From: Paraburkholderia bonniea
GTDB taxonomy: Bacteria; Pseudomonadota; Gammaproteobacteria; Burkholderiales; Burkholderiaceae
Length of the DNA: 64,000 nucleotides
Direction of reading: 5' to 3'
Assembly: GCF_009455625.1 (NCBI RefSeq)
Contig: NZ_QPEQ01000002.1
Span: forward strand, 1-64,000
The notes below the pieces were generated by a model. It was not told the DNA's origin. It made no database searches and worked only from the letters and a program-made list of their open reading frames with translations. Positions 54,766 to 63,425 of this stretch are shown piece after piece (position 1 is the stretch's first letter; each line of letters starts with the position of its first letter). Both the position numbers and the translations under genes were made by a program.

Positions 54766-56022
54766 ATGCATATCGTTCATCCGCTCGAAAGCCCCGCTAC
54801 CGAGCCCGTTTCCGAATCTGTTTCTACTCCTGAATCTGCATCTGCCGCTGTGCGGGATTTACGCCGGGTGCCGTTGCATCCCGATCATTGGTATCCGCTG
54901 GCGTGGTCGCGCGAAGTCAAGCGTGGCAAGGCGCATGGGGTGCGTTTTGCGGGGGAGCCGATCGTGCTGGTGCGCACCGCGTCCGGGGCGGTGTTCGCGC
55001 TGGAGGACCGCTGCGCACATCGGCAGGTGCCATTGCACGCTGGCGTGGTGGATGGAGAGTCGCTGCGTTGCGGCTATCACGGCTGGACCTATGACAGCAG
55101 CGGCCGTTGCACCGATGTGCCGTATCTGGGCCGCGAGCGTTTGCCCAATGGCGTGCGGGCTTATCCGTGCCGTGAAGCGCAAGGGCTGGTGTTTGTATTT
55201 CCGGGCAACGCTGCGCTGGCTGCCCAGCGCGCGTTGCCCGAACTGGGTTCGGCCGGTGACAAGGCCTACAAGACGCGTCGCTTTGGCCGTGAAGTGGCTT
55301 GTCACTATTCGTTCATGCACGAGAACTTGATGGACATGAACCACCAGTTTTTGCACCGGCGGCAAATGGGCCAAATGCGGGCCCGCTCGCTGGGACGCAG
55401 GCGTGGCGAAGGCTGGGTCGAAGTCGATTACACCTTCGCGCGGATGAAGGGCAAGCAGCCCTTGGGCGAAGCGCTGGTGTTTGGCCAGAACCGTCAAGGC
55501 AAAGAGCAGAACGATCAGGACGTGATGACGATCCGCACGCAGTATCCGTACCAGACGCTGCAAATCCGCACGGCCGATGCGACGCTCGTGATGGATCTGT
55601 GGATTGTCTACGTGCCGCTCGATGCGGCGCAGCGCACTAACCGCACGTTTGGACTGCTGTCGATCAAGCGGCCCGGCATGCCGTTGGTGCTGGATCTGGC
55701 CTGGCCGCTACTGGTGTGGTTCACCGAACGCATCTTCAAGGAAGATCGCTGGATTGTTGAGCAGGAGCAGCAAGCGCATGACCGCCAGGGCGCTGACTGG
55801 AATCACGAGGTGTTCCCGGTGATTAACGAGTTGCGCGCGTTGCTGCGGCAAAGCGGCGTGCCTGAAGCTGAGGCGGGCACGGGCACGGGCACGGGCGTGG
55901 GCATGGGTGCAGGTGCAAAAGCTAACGCCGGTACAGCCGTATCTGCGGCGCTGCCGCCGACATCTCGCGCCGGGGCCTGTGAGATTTGCCCGGCTTGTCA
56001 CAATCACAAACGCGGGGTTTAA
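54766..56022 (+). CDS. Rieske 2Fe-2S ring-hydroxylating oxygenase alpha subunit-like
   Basis: The ATG at 54766 gives 418 residues. The Rieske cluster motif is CAHRQVPLHAG followed by CGYHGWTYD (residues 83-108). The mononuclear iron site is indicated by HENLMDMNHQFLHRR near residue 185. This is the Rieske oxygenase layout, with a C-terminal catalytic domain. The last 40 residues are a Gly/Thr/Ala-rich tail encoded by GGGCAC repeats and end in CEICPACHNHKRGV. No ferredoxin or reductase gene is adjacent. Because it lies within a hopanoid-rich region, a lipid or sterol-like substrate is possible but unproven. Confidence 0.87.
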   Translation: MHIVHPLESPATEPVSESVSTPESASAAVRDLRRVPLHPDHWYPLAWSREVKRGKAHGVRFAGEPIVLVRTASGAVFALEDRCAHRQVPLHAGVVDGESLRCGYHGWTYDSSGRCTDVPYLGRERLPNGVRAYPCREAQGLVFVFPGNAALAAQRALPELGSAGDKAYKTRRFGREVACHYSFMHENLMDMNHQFLHRRQMGQMRARSLGRRRGEGWVEVDYTFARMKGKQPLGEALVFGQNRQGKEQNDQDVMTIRTQYPYQTLQIRTADATLVMDLWIVYVPLDAAQRTNRTFGLLSIKRPGMPLVLDLAWPLLVWFTERIFKEDRWIVEQEQQAHDRQGADWNHEVFPVINELRALLRQSGVPEAEAGTGTGTGVGMGAGAKANAGTAVSAALPPTSRAGACEICPACHNHKRGV

Positions 56023-56087
56023 CCACCCGCTTAAAACCCGCTGTTAAACCAGGCGCACGCCACCGTGGCGTGCGCGCTGGCAGAAGC

Positions 56088-56558
56088 CTATTGCTTTAGC
56101 ATCGCGGCCTTCGCGGCCTGAATTTCTTCTTCGCTGACATCGCGCACATGCGTGGCGATCGACCACACATGGCCAAACGGATCTTGCACCTGACCGTAAC
56201 GGTCCCCCCAGAACATGTCGGTCAGCGGCATCTTGACCGTGGCCCCGGCTGCGGTGGCCTTGGCAAATACCGCATCCGCGTCTTTGACATACAGATGAAG
56301 CGCTACTGGCGAGCCTTTGAGTGCGATGGGCCCAGGCATGCCGCATTCGGCAGATTCGTCCGCGAGCATAAGCACCGAGTCGCCAATTTTCAGCTCGGCA
56401 TGCATCACTTTGTCGCCTGGCCCTGCCATGCGCATTAATTCGAGCGCATCGAAGGCTTTCTTGTAGAACTCGATTGCCTGAGCGGCACCGCCGCACACCA
56501 GATAGGGCGTGATGGTGTGCATTCCTTCAGGAATGGGCTTGACGGAAGATGAGGACAT
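56088..56558 (-). CDS. VOC family (PhnB/glyoxalase-like) protein
   Basis: The ATG at 56558 gives 156 residues; AAGGAG precedes it. It shows the VOC fold pattern: ITPYLVCGGAAQAIEFYKKAF, HAELKIGDSVLMLADE and MFWGDRYGQVQDPFGHVWSIATH, which is the PhnB-type signature. The family contains enzymes and resistance proteins; the substrate is unknown. It is convergent with the Rieske gene. Confidence 0.9.
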   Translation of the reverse strand: MSSSSVKPIPEGMHTITPYLVCGGAAQAIEFYKKAFDALELMRMAGPGDKVMHAELKIGDSVLMLADESAECGMPGPIALKGSPVALHLYVKDADAVFAKATAAGATVKMPLTDMFWGDRYGQVQDPFGHVWSIATHVRDVSEEEIQAAKAAMLKQ

Positions 56559-56785
56559 CAGGTGCTCCTTGAGGTGGGGCGGGTTAATCGAAGCGGGATG
56601 CGCGGGCCGTGGTGAGCGCGCTAGATGGAGTAGACGCACAACACGCGAGAGGGAAATGGTTGCCCTGCTCAGCGGTTGGCCTGACGAAGTGTATGACACC
56701 AGAAATAGAGCGCAATAGAGAATGTGCTAGCGGAACGTTTGCCTGATGGGCGTTACGAATAGTGGTCCAATTTGAATAAATTTTT

Positions 56786-58285
56786 ATGTCTTTAAACGGT
56801 GTATCTCGATCAGGCGGTGCGTCAAAGCAGGACATTTCGATGGAGGACGTTGGCGCTGTTGTTGAGCCTGTACAGCCCCGGGCGTTGCAACAAGGGCAGG
56901 AAATCTGTGCTGGCCCGATGTCTGTTCTCCCCGTGCTCGATTTCTCCGCCACGAGCAAGCGAGCGGCACCGCCTGATCATGGCGCTGTCTGGAACAGACT
57001 GGCCATCCTCATACAGAGCGAGCCTTCGCAAGAGTCTTGTGCCGAGCTGGCACGCCTTTTGTCCAGCGTTATGTGCTCTCCATGGCAACTGACGCTGCGA
57101 AAAGACGTTCTGGAGAGCAACGAAGTGCCCGTCATCCAGTGGTTTCTGAAGAACTTGCCACTGGAGTATGTGCAGCAGGCGGTGGAGGTGCTGATTGATC
57201 TCGATATGGATTGCGCCGGGAGCCGTGGCAAGGTTCAACGGACGCTGGTTGATAGCGGCATGATTTTTACCCTGCGGCGCTCAGATATTACGCAGGCGCT
57301 GCTTAAGGCCGGAGGGTTCGTGCCGTCGCATCGCACGCTGGAGCTAGCGTTGCGTCTGGCCGACTACAAAAGCGTGGCGCTGTTGCTTGCATATGGTGTG
57401 TCTATTCCCGCGCTGGCTAGTGAGGGTCATTCGCCGCTAGAGCGGGTCTGTGAATATGTTGTTCGAGATCGGTTGGGACGAGAGGATCTTGATGCTCCGC
57501 CAAAGGATAACTGGCTTGCCAAAAAACTTAAGGAGCGTATCCCGCCGGAGATGGCTTTGCATTTTCTTAACCATGCGCGCTCGAACAAGGATGGGCCGCT
57601 AGAAGAATGGGCATGTCAGGAGAGGAACAAATACTGTGATGCGCTCGCTTGTCTTGATCTTTATCAAAGCGCGGGGGATAGCGAAAAAGTATGGCTGCAC
57701 GACCAGGTCATGAATGCGGTGCTCGACAGCGGGCAAAGGCAGGCGTTGATTAATGCTGTGTTTCTGGTTGACTGGCCCGTGCAGGTTAGTCAGTTAACCG
57801 AAGCGCGCCTGAGCCAGATTGAGGCACGGCTCACCGCGTTGAAGGTTATCAAAGCCGTAGCAGCTACCCAGGATGTTCCGTTTTTGCCGGAAGACTGTGC
57901 GGAAAACCTGCTGGCGAACTGCTATGTGCCTCTGGAGTCTTCCTGGATGGGGACCTTGGCGGAGGCTGGTCAGGCCTACCACGCGCGCAAGGAGCGCATG
58001 TTACGCCGCTTGCTTGAGTCGGCAATTGAGTTGGGCGAAGGCAGCAGCGCAACTTTGCGGATAGAGCTTTACGAGAAGCTTGACTGGCTGCGTGATGAGG
58101 TTTTGGACCCGGCCCCGGAACTGGCCGATGAGGAGGACAGCACAGGGGAGCGGCGAAGTACTTATCTCAACCGGCTTTTGGCTTTTCCGATGTTTTCTTC
58201 AGTTCTACCCGTGCTTACCATTAGCGGCCCGGCAAATATGATTGCTGGTTCTCAGGCGTTTTCTTTAGGTCCACCCGCGGCATGA
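56786..58285 (+). CDS. Large hypothetical protein with ankyrin-like helical repeats
   Basis: This 499-residue protein has no signal peptide or membrane helix. An N-terminal stretch of about 60 residues is Ser/Pro/Gln-rich. The middle contains ankyrin-like pairs of helices, for example ITQALLKAGGFVPSHRTLELALRLADYKSVALLLAYGV near residues 168-205. The rest is helical. It does not match a family that I know with certainty. GC content is intermediate. It sits at the edge of the AT-rich block of repeat proteins, so it may belong with them functionally. A possible later start is ATG 56840. Confidence 0.65.
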   Translation: MSLNGVSRSGGASKQDISMEDVGAVVEPVQPRALQQGQEICAGPMSVLPVLDFSATSKRAAPPDHGAVWNRLAILIQSEPSQESCAELARLLSSVMCSPWQLTLRKDVLESNEVPVIQWFLKNLPLEYVQQAVEVLIDLDMDCAGSRGKVQRTLVDSGMIFTLRRSDITQALLKAGGFVPSHRTLELALRLADYKSVALLLAYGVSIPALASEGHSPLERVCEYVVRDRLGREDLDAPPKDNWLAKKLKERIPPEMALHFLNHARSNKDGPLEEWACQERNKYCDALACLDLYQSAGDSEKVWLHDQVMNAVLDSGQRQALINAVFLVDWPVQVSQLTEARLSQIEARLTALKVIKAVAATQDVPFLPEDCAENLLANCYVPLESSWMGTLAEAGQAYHARKERMLRRLLESAIELGEGSSATLRIELYEKLDWLRDEVLDPAPELADEEDSTGERRSTYLNRLLAFPMFSSVLPVLTISGPANMIAGSQAFSLGPPAA

Positions 58286-58491
58286 CGTGGTAAGCCGCAT
58301 CTGACAGACATGCTGCATGACACCTCGTTGATGTGCGACGCGCCATTCCAGAGGCTCATGGCCCCGGCGCGGTTGATGCTGGTTTGATTCTGGACGGCGC
58401 GGCTCAGTGGCTCGCTCGGGCTTGGTTTTTGCGCGTGCAGCGCGGACAACTGGCCAAGCCTGGGCTGCCATGAAGTTGTGCTGTTTTTCTG

Positions 58492-60099
58492 TCAGGTTTT
58501 ATATTTTTGAAAAATTTCCTCCAGCTTCTTTCGGGAAAGATTGGTTTCCTTTATTTCTGTGACGATCGCATGTTCCAGAGCGGCGTGAGAACCGTGCCGA
58601 AAATTATTCGCAAACCAGGTTTGATCTTCTTCTCCCCACCACGTCAGATAATTACAGTGATTATTGCTTCTGGACAAAGCATAAGTGATGGCGTCACTGG
58701 CGTATCCTCGCGTAATTAAAGTGCCACCCCAATCAACTAGCTGCGTGATGCCGCGGCGGTAATTAGAACCCTGAATTATCCATAAAATTTGCAACGGATC
58801 AAATCCGGTGCTAATAATTTTGTCAAAATTCTCCTGAAGAAATTCATTGCAATTTTTGTATTTGCGAACAGCTTTAATGCTGCCATTGACGTTTTCTGGT
58901 TGATAAATTCCGTTTAAATGCCTGTTGGAAAGAAAATTTATATAGCCAGGTGGGCGATGGCTGTGAAATTTTAATTCGAACTGGCAAATATCAAAAAAAC
59001 GTTCCAGCGTTGTTTTTTCTCCTGCTTTGAAATTATCCGCGCACCAGTTAATCACTTTATATAGTTGATCTGGCTTGCAAATAATGCCACTACTAATTTC
59101 TCCATTATTTTCATAAAGTATTTTTAAAGCCAGATCGCCGTAATAAGCTGGTGCTAGGGCGGCAATTAAATTCAGGATTGTTTGATCAGAATGTCCCCAG
59201 TTTTTAAGATCGGGGAGTACTGCGGCAAGGCAATTAAAAAAATGTACGCCTCGTGGACAGGCCTGCTTGTATGAAAAAGCATCAGCAGAAAACCCAGGGA
59301 GTTCGCTGGTTAATTGGCTGATACACGATTCGATCGTAGCCATTTCCCTGCCTGAACTTCCTGGATAAGGAAAAAAGCGGAGTTTTTTGCTGACTAGATT
59401 ATCGTTACAAAGCGGGCGGCCATTGTAGATTTTTAAAGCAGCAGGGTTGCCATGGGATATCGACCAGGCTGGAGAGTTTTTGGCCCAGATTAAACTGGAA
59501 TCCGGAAAATTCAGCGTCTGGCTCGTGCTTATACTTTGCTTGACTATGTTTTTAGACGCGTCAAAACGGTGAATTTTCCAGCGCGTTGGCCGATTTTTCT
59601 GCTTCGTATCTAAAGTAGAAACAGAAATAAAAACGGATGAATCATGAGGGACTTTTGTACTCGGTTTATTCTGCGGGCCACTTTCTATTAAATGCCCATT
59701 GATTAGCCGAAAATTATTTCTGTAAATTTGTGGTATTGGTGTATTTGTATTGCCATGTGTCACGGTAGTTTGATTAATTTGGCTGGTGTTTGTGCAAGGT
59801 ATGTCCGGCTGGTTGGTAGCGGGATAAGAAATTTCGCGCTGCTGCGCTTCATTTAAATCATGGCGTGCTGAGGCAGTGTCTGGCATCGCATCAATGGTTA
59901 TTTCCGTTTGAAGCCAATGCGTTGTGCCTAGCGGCTGCGCTCTTAGCTGCGGAAGATTAGCGCGGGTTTCTTCATTATTTGTTGGTAATATCCCGGAGAA
60001 TATCTGGTCATATTCATGGTCATAGGACGGGATTAAATTAGAAATATCTATGCTCTCGAAACCAGACAGCCCATCGATAGAATTCATCGAGCAGTACAT
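58492..60099 (-). CDS. Hypothetical protein with TALE-like helical repeat, paralogue of the 60217 gene
   Basis: This 535-residue protein has a disordered Asn/Thr/Ser-rich N-terminal half (about 1-230) and a helical C-terminal half. Residues 433-465 (GFDPLQILWII...LITRG) form a 33-residue unit with the spacing of TALE/Bat repeats: I at 6 and 9, a hydrophobic residue at 19, LVDWG at 22-26, L at 29 and RG at 32-33. A second unit begins YASDAITYAL at 466. The C-terminal half is collinear with that of the 60217 protein, including ALAPAYYGDLALKIL. Alternative starts are ATG 60099 and 60087. AT-rich; DNA or RNA binding is only a hypothesis. Confidence 0.7.
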   Translation of the reverse strand: MYCSMNSIDGLSGFESIDISNLIPSYDHEYDQIFSGILPTNNEETRANLPQLRAQPLGTTHWLQTEITIDAMPDTASARHDLNEAQQREISYPATNQPDIPCTNTSQINQTTVTHGNTNTPIPQIYRNNFRLINGHLIESGPQNKPSTKVPHDSSVFISVSTLDTKQKNRPTRWKIHRFDASKNIVKQSISTSQTLNFPDSSLIWAKNSPAWSISHGNPAALKIYNGRPLCNDNLVSKKLRFFPYPGSSGREMATIESCISQLTSELPGFSADAFSYKQACPRGVHFFNCLAAVLPDLKNWGHSDQTILNLIAALAPAYYGDLALKILYENNGEISSGIICKPDQLYKVINWCADNFKAGEKTTLERFFDICQFELKFHSHRPPGYINFLSNRHLNGIYQPENVNGSIKAVRKYKNCNEFLQENFDKIISTGFDPLQILWIIQGSNYRRGITQLVDWGGTLITRGYASDAITYALSRSNNHCNYLTWWGEEDQTWFANNFRHGSHAALEHAIVTEIKETNLSRKKLEEIFQKYKT

Positions 60100-60216
60100 C
60101 CTTAAAATAGAATAATCCTGTTGCCAGGTTGTTCAGTAATTATTTAAACGGGGCTGCAAAATAGTCTCTGCGGCCCCGGCTGCGCTGCGAATTTAATTCG
60201 CAGGCTGATGGGCAGT
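60100..60216 (-). terminator. Inverted repeats between two paralogous genes
   Basis: CTGCGAAT-TTA-ATTCGCAG (60185-60203) is a perfect 8-bp stem close after the upstream stop. A second imperfect GC-rich stem lies at about 60151-60178. They may end the first transcript. No firm promoter for the next gene is seen. Confidence 0.5.
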
Positions 60217-63024
60217 TTATTTGTTATCTGTCAGATTTCTGTGGGCGACAGATAGCGTACTGTTCTTTATCAATGTGTCGCGGTAGGCATCAATTATACT
60301 GCGGATGTCAATGGATTTTATTTTTTTACGATTTGAATTTTCAATCATCAATTTTTGCAGTTCGGAGATATCTCCTTTATATTTGCTCCGCATTGCTTCC
60401 ATGTCGCTCCACCATTGCATAAAATTCCTTTGTTTTCCCTGGTAGATAACATACGCAATAGCAATTGGATGATATCCCAGATTAACCAGGCGGCGGCCTT
60501 TGGTGAGCAGGTGATTTATTCCTGAATTGCACCAGTCATATGAGATGGTGTGCATAATTTGCACTGGACTAAATCCAGCTTCAAGCAACGGAGTTACATG
60601 ATTTTTTAGTATATTACCGGTATTTGCATCATTGATAAAAGTCCTGGTTCGACTCGCAAGATAATTGCCATTATAAAATTTTTTCACATACGGAATATCG
60701 TCAATATCTTGAAACATATTTTCGATATTTTTCGTAATTTCCAGTTCAATAAGACAAAGTTGGTATAAGTAAGCAACTTCCCCCTTGTCTGATATGGCGG
60801 AATAATGCTTAAGCAATGTCTCTATCGCGTCGTGCAACGTGTTTTTTGCAAAAAATGGACTTTGATCATAATATTTATAGATTAGGCGTAATATCATATC
60901 TCCATAATAATGAGATGCGAGGGCGACGATATTTTCATCGGAAAATTCGACCCATTTGAATTCTGAATATATTGCAGCCAGATAAGTAATTATTTCGTTA
61001 TTTCTTGGGTGGTCAACCAATTTCTCGCCTCCGGCAGCCAGTATTCCGGGGGATATATTTTTTAATTCTGCGAGATAATCTCTTTTGGCAACGATATCGT
61101 TACTAACTTCAGGTCCTGGGTCCGTCATACGGTATTTTTTTAATACTGACTCATATTTTTTTTGATGAGGCCTGTCTGAGTTATTTGTTTTGTCTGAAGC
61201 CTGGTTTTTCTGGGAAGGGGGGCGTTTATTAATACTGGACTGGGGCAAGGTTTTGATATTTTCGCTGATATAACCGGCTGTATTCTGGGACGTATTTGTT
61301 ATGGCCAGAAAATCCTGATTCTGGATGCCAGTACCCGGTTGTATGCCAAGCAATCTCTCTTTCTCTATCTGTGGTAGTGAATTGAATGACGACAAAAATT
61401 GCTCGTAAGTTATTTCCTGATTTCCCGTCCCTTGATAGCTGGAATTTTGATTTTGGTTATTTGACGGCTTACAAGCTTCGCACAGGCACAAAGGCGGGTG
61501 GCTAACAAGCGGTGAAGTCATCAAGCTCTGATTTTGCCAAGCCGCCTGATCGGGCACGCCAGAATCATTTTGCGAATGATTCTGAATCACCTGATTTCCA
61601 TCTACAGGCAGAAAATGTCCGCTGTTGACTGATACGAACGATGCTTGGGGAGGATTATGCTGAATCTGCATTTCCATCCCCTGATAGCTTGGATTTTGAT
61701 TCTGGTTATTTGACGGCTTACAAGCTTCGCACAGGCACAAAGGCGGGTGGCTAACAAGCGGTGAAGTCATCAAGTTCTGATTTTGCCAAGCCGCCTGATC
61801 GGGCACGCCAGAATCATTTTGCGAATGATTCTGGATCATCTGATTTCCATCTACAGGCAAAAAATGTCCGCTGTTGACTGATACGAACGATGCTTGGGGA
61901 GGATTATGCTGAATCTGCATTTCCATCCCCTGATAGCTTGGATTTTGATTCTGGTTATTTGACGGCTTACAAGCTTCGCACAGGCACAAAGGCGGGTGGC
62001 TAACAAGCGGTGAAGTCATCAAGTTCTGATTTTGCCAAGCCGCCTGATCGGGCACGCCAGAATCATTTTGCGAATGATTCTGGATCATCTGATTTCCATC
62101 TACAGGCAAAAAATGTCCGCTGTTGACTGATACGAACGTTGCTTGGGGAGGATTATGCTGAATCTGCATTTCCATCCCCTGATAGCTTGGATTTTGATTC
62201 TGGTTATTTGACGGCTTACAAGCTTCGCACAGGCACAAAGGCGGGTTGCTAACAAGCGGTGAAGTCATCAAGCTCTGATTTTGCCAAGCCGCCTGATCGG
62301 GCACGCCAAAATCATTTTGCGAATGATTCTGGATCATCTGATTTCCATCTACAGGCAAAAAATGTCCGCTGTTGACTGATACGAACGATGCTTGGGGAGG
62401 ATTATGCTGAATCTGCATTTCCATCCCCTGATAGCTTGGATTTTGATTCTGGTTATTTGACGGCTTACAAGCTTCGCACAGGCACAAAGGCGGGTTGCTA
62501 ACAAGCGGTGAAGTCATCAAGCTCTGATTTTGCCAAGCCGCCTGATCGGGCACGCCAAAATCATTTTGCGAATGATTCTGGATCATCTGATTTCCATCTA
62601 CAGGCAAAAAATGTCCGCTGTTGACTGATACGAACGATGCTTGAGGAGGATTATGCTGAATCTGCATTTCCATCCCCTGATAGCTTGGATTTTGATTCTG
62701 GTTATTTGACGGCTTACAAGCTTCGCACAGGCACAAAGGCGGGTTGCTAACAAGCGGTGAAGTCATCAAGCCCTGATTTTGCCAAACCGTTTGGTCGGGC
62801 ACGCCAGAATAATTCTGCGAATGGTTCTGAACCACCTGATTTCCATCTACAGGTAAAAAATGGGCACCGTTTACTGGTACGAATGGTGCTGGGGGGAAAT
62901 TATTCCGAATCTGCATGCCGGTAGTCGGCAACATTTCGTATGGGGATTGAGCTGGAGTGCTCGGAACAACGCCCCAATTCGTTGCACTGCCAGATAATTC
63001 GTCATATTTGAAATTAGTGTCCAT
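60217..63024 (-). CDS. Large repeat protein with CxCxxC units and TALE-like helical C-terminus
   Basis: The ATG at 63024 gives 935 residues. Residues about 34-531 are six tandem 83-residue repeats, the first one diverged, rich in Asn, Gln, Pro and Ser, each with PLCLCEACKPSNNQN. The linker (about 532-680) is polar. The C-terminal 250 residues are helical and paralogous to the 58492 protein. FSDENIVALASHYYGD at 694 and the 33-residue unit starting FSPVQIMHTI at 818, followed by GYHPIAIAYVI, show the TALE/Bat-like spacing. No signal peptide is seen. The gene is AT-rich. The repeats could bind metal through cysteines or act as a linker; the function is unknown. Confidence 0.7.
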   Translation of the reverse strand: MDTNFKYDELSGSATNWGVVPSTPAQSPYEMLPTTGMQIRNNFPPAPFVPVNGAHFLPVDGNQVVQNHSQNYSGVPDQTVWQNQGLMTSPLVSNPPLCLCEACKPSNNQNQNPSYQGMEMQIQHNPPQASFVSVNSGHFLPVDGNQMIQNHSQNDFGVPDQAAWQNQSLMTSPLVSNPPLCLCEACKPSNNQNQNPSYQGMEMQIQHNPPQASFVSVNSGHFLPVDGNQMIQNHSQNDFGVPDQAAWQNQSLMTSPLVSNPPLCLCEACKPSNNQNQNPSYQGMEMQIQHNPPQATFVSVNSGHFLPVDGNQMIQNHSQNDSGVPDQAAWQNQNLMTSPLVSHPPLCLCEACKPSNNQNQNPSYQGMEMQIQHNPPQASFVSVNSGHFLPVDGNQMIQNHSQNDSGVPDQAAWQNQNLMTSPLVSHPPLCLCEACKPSNNQNQNPSYQGMEMQIQHNPPQASFVSVNSGHFLPVDGNQVIQNHSQNDSGVPDQAAWQNQSLMTSPLVSHPPLCLCEACKPSNNQNQNSSYQGTGNQEITYEQFLSSFNSLPQIEKERLLGIQPGTGIQNQDFLAITNTSQNTAGYISENIKTLPQSSINKRPPSQKNQASDKTNNSDRPHQKKYESVLKKYRMTDPGPEVSNDIVAKRDYLAELKNISPGILAAGGEKLVDHPRNNEIITYLAAIYSEFKWVEFSDENIVALASHYYGDMILRLIYKYYDQSPFFAKNTLHDAIETLLKHYSAISDKGEVAYLYQLCLIELEITKNIENMFQDIDDIPYVKKFYNGNYLASRTRTFINDANTGNILKNHVTPLLEAGFSPVQIMHTISYDWCNSGINHLLTKGRRLVNLGYHPIAIAYVIYQGKQRNFMQWWSDMEAMRSKYKGDISELQKLMIENSNRKKIKSIDIRSIIDAYRDTLIKNSTLSVAHRNLTDNK
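61432..62925. repeat. Six tandem 249-bp repeats inside the 60217 gene
   Basis: The period is exactly 249 bases (83 codons), shown by CTGATAGCTT recurring at 61681, 61930, 62179, 62428 and 62677. Inner copies differ by only a few bases; the copy at the gene's 5' end is diverged. Confidence 0.97.
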
Positions 63025-63425
63025 TATGCAATCTCTCAAAAATATACTTATTAATGACTTTTGGTGGAAATTAAATTGAATAATATAGCGTGTCGCTACT
63101 GTATTTTATTTTCATCTCCTGTTATTTTTATCATTGGGGCTTGCGCTGTTGAAAAACTCAAAGTTATTGTGTCATGTGCGATTATTTAATTGCTATTTCA
63201 TCTGGTTTCGCGCGTCCAGAAGTATCGATATATTTATTGGCAATGGTGCGTGCCATTTAAAATCGCTAACTTTTCAACAGAACACTGAGTAACAACGGCA
63301 TGTGCTTAGTTCCCACGCAGCCAGGCACCAGATTTGGCCGCCGCATATAACCGGAATAGCTGCGGACGTTATGCGAGGGTAAATACTGACGCGCACTGAG
63401 TAAAATTGGAACGTTCCGGGTGCCG
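63025..63425. other. Intergenic region between divergent genes
   Basis: No gene is supported; minus-strand frames here have no features. The AT-rich first part should hold the promoter of the 60217 gene. GGAACGTTCC at 63408-63417 is a small palindrome just before the next start. Confidence 0.45.

Noticed and set aside
61432..62925. Repeat array considered as CRISPR
   Set aside because: Units are 249 bp, contiguous and in frame in a coding gene; there are no spacers or cas genes.
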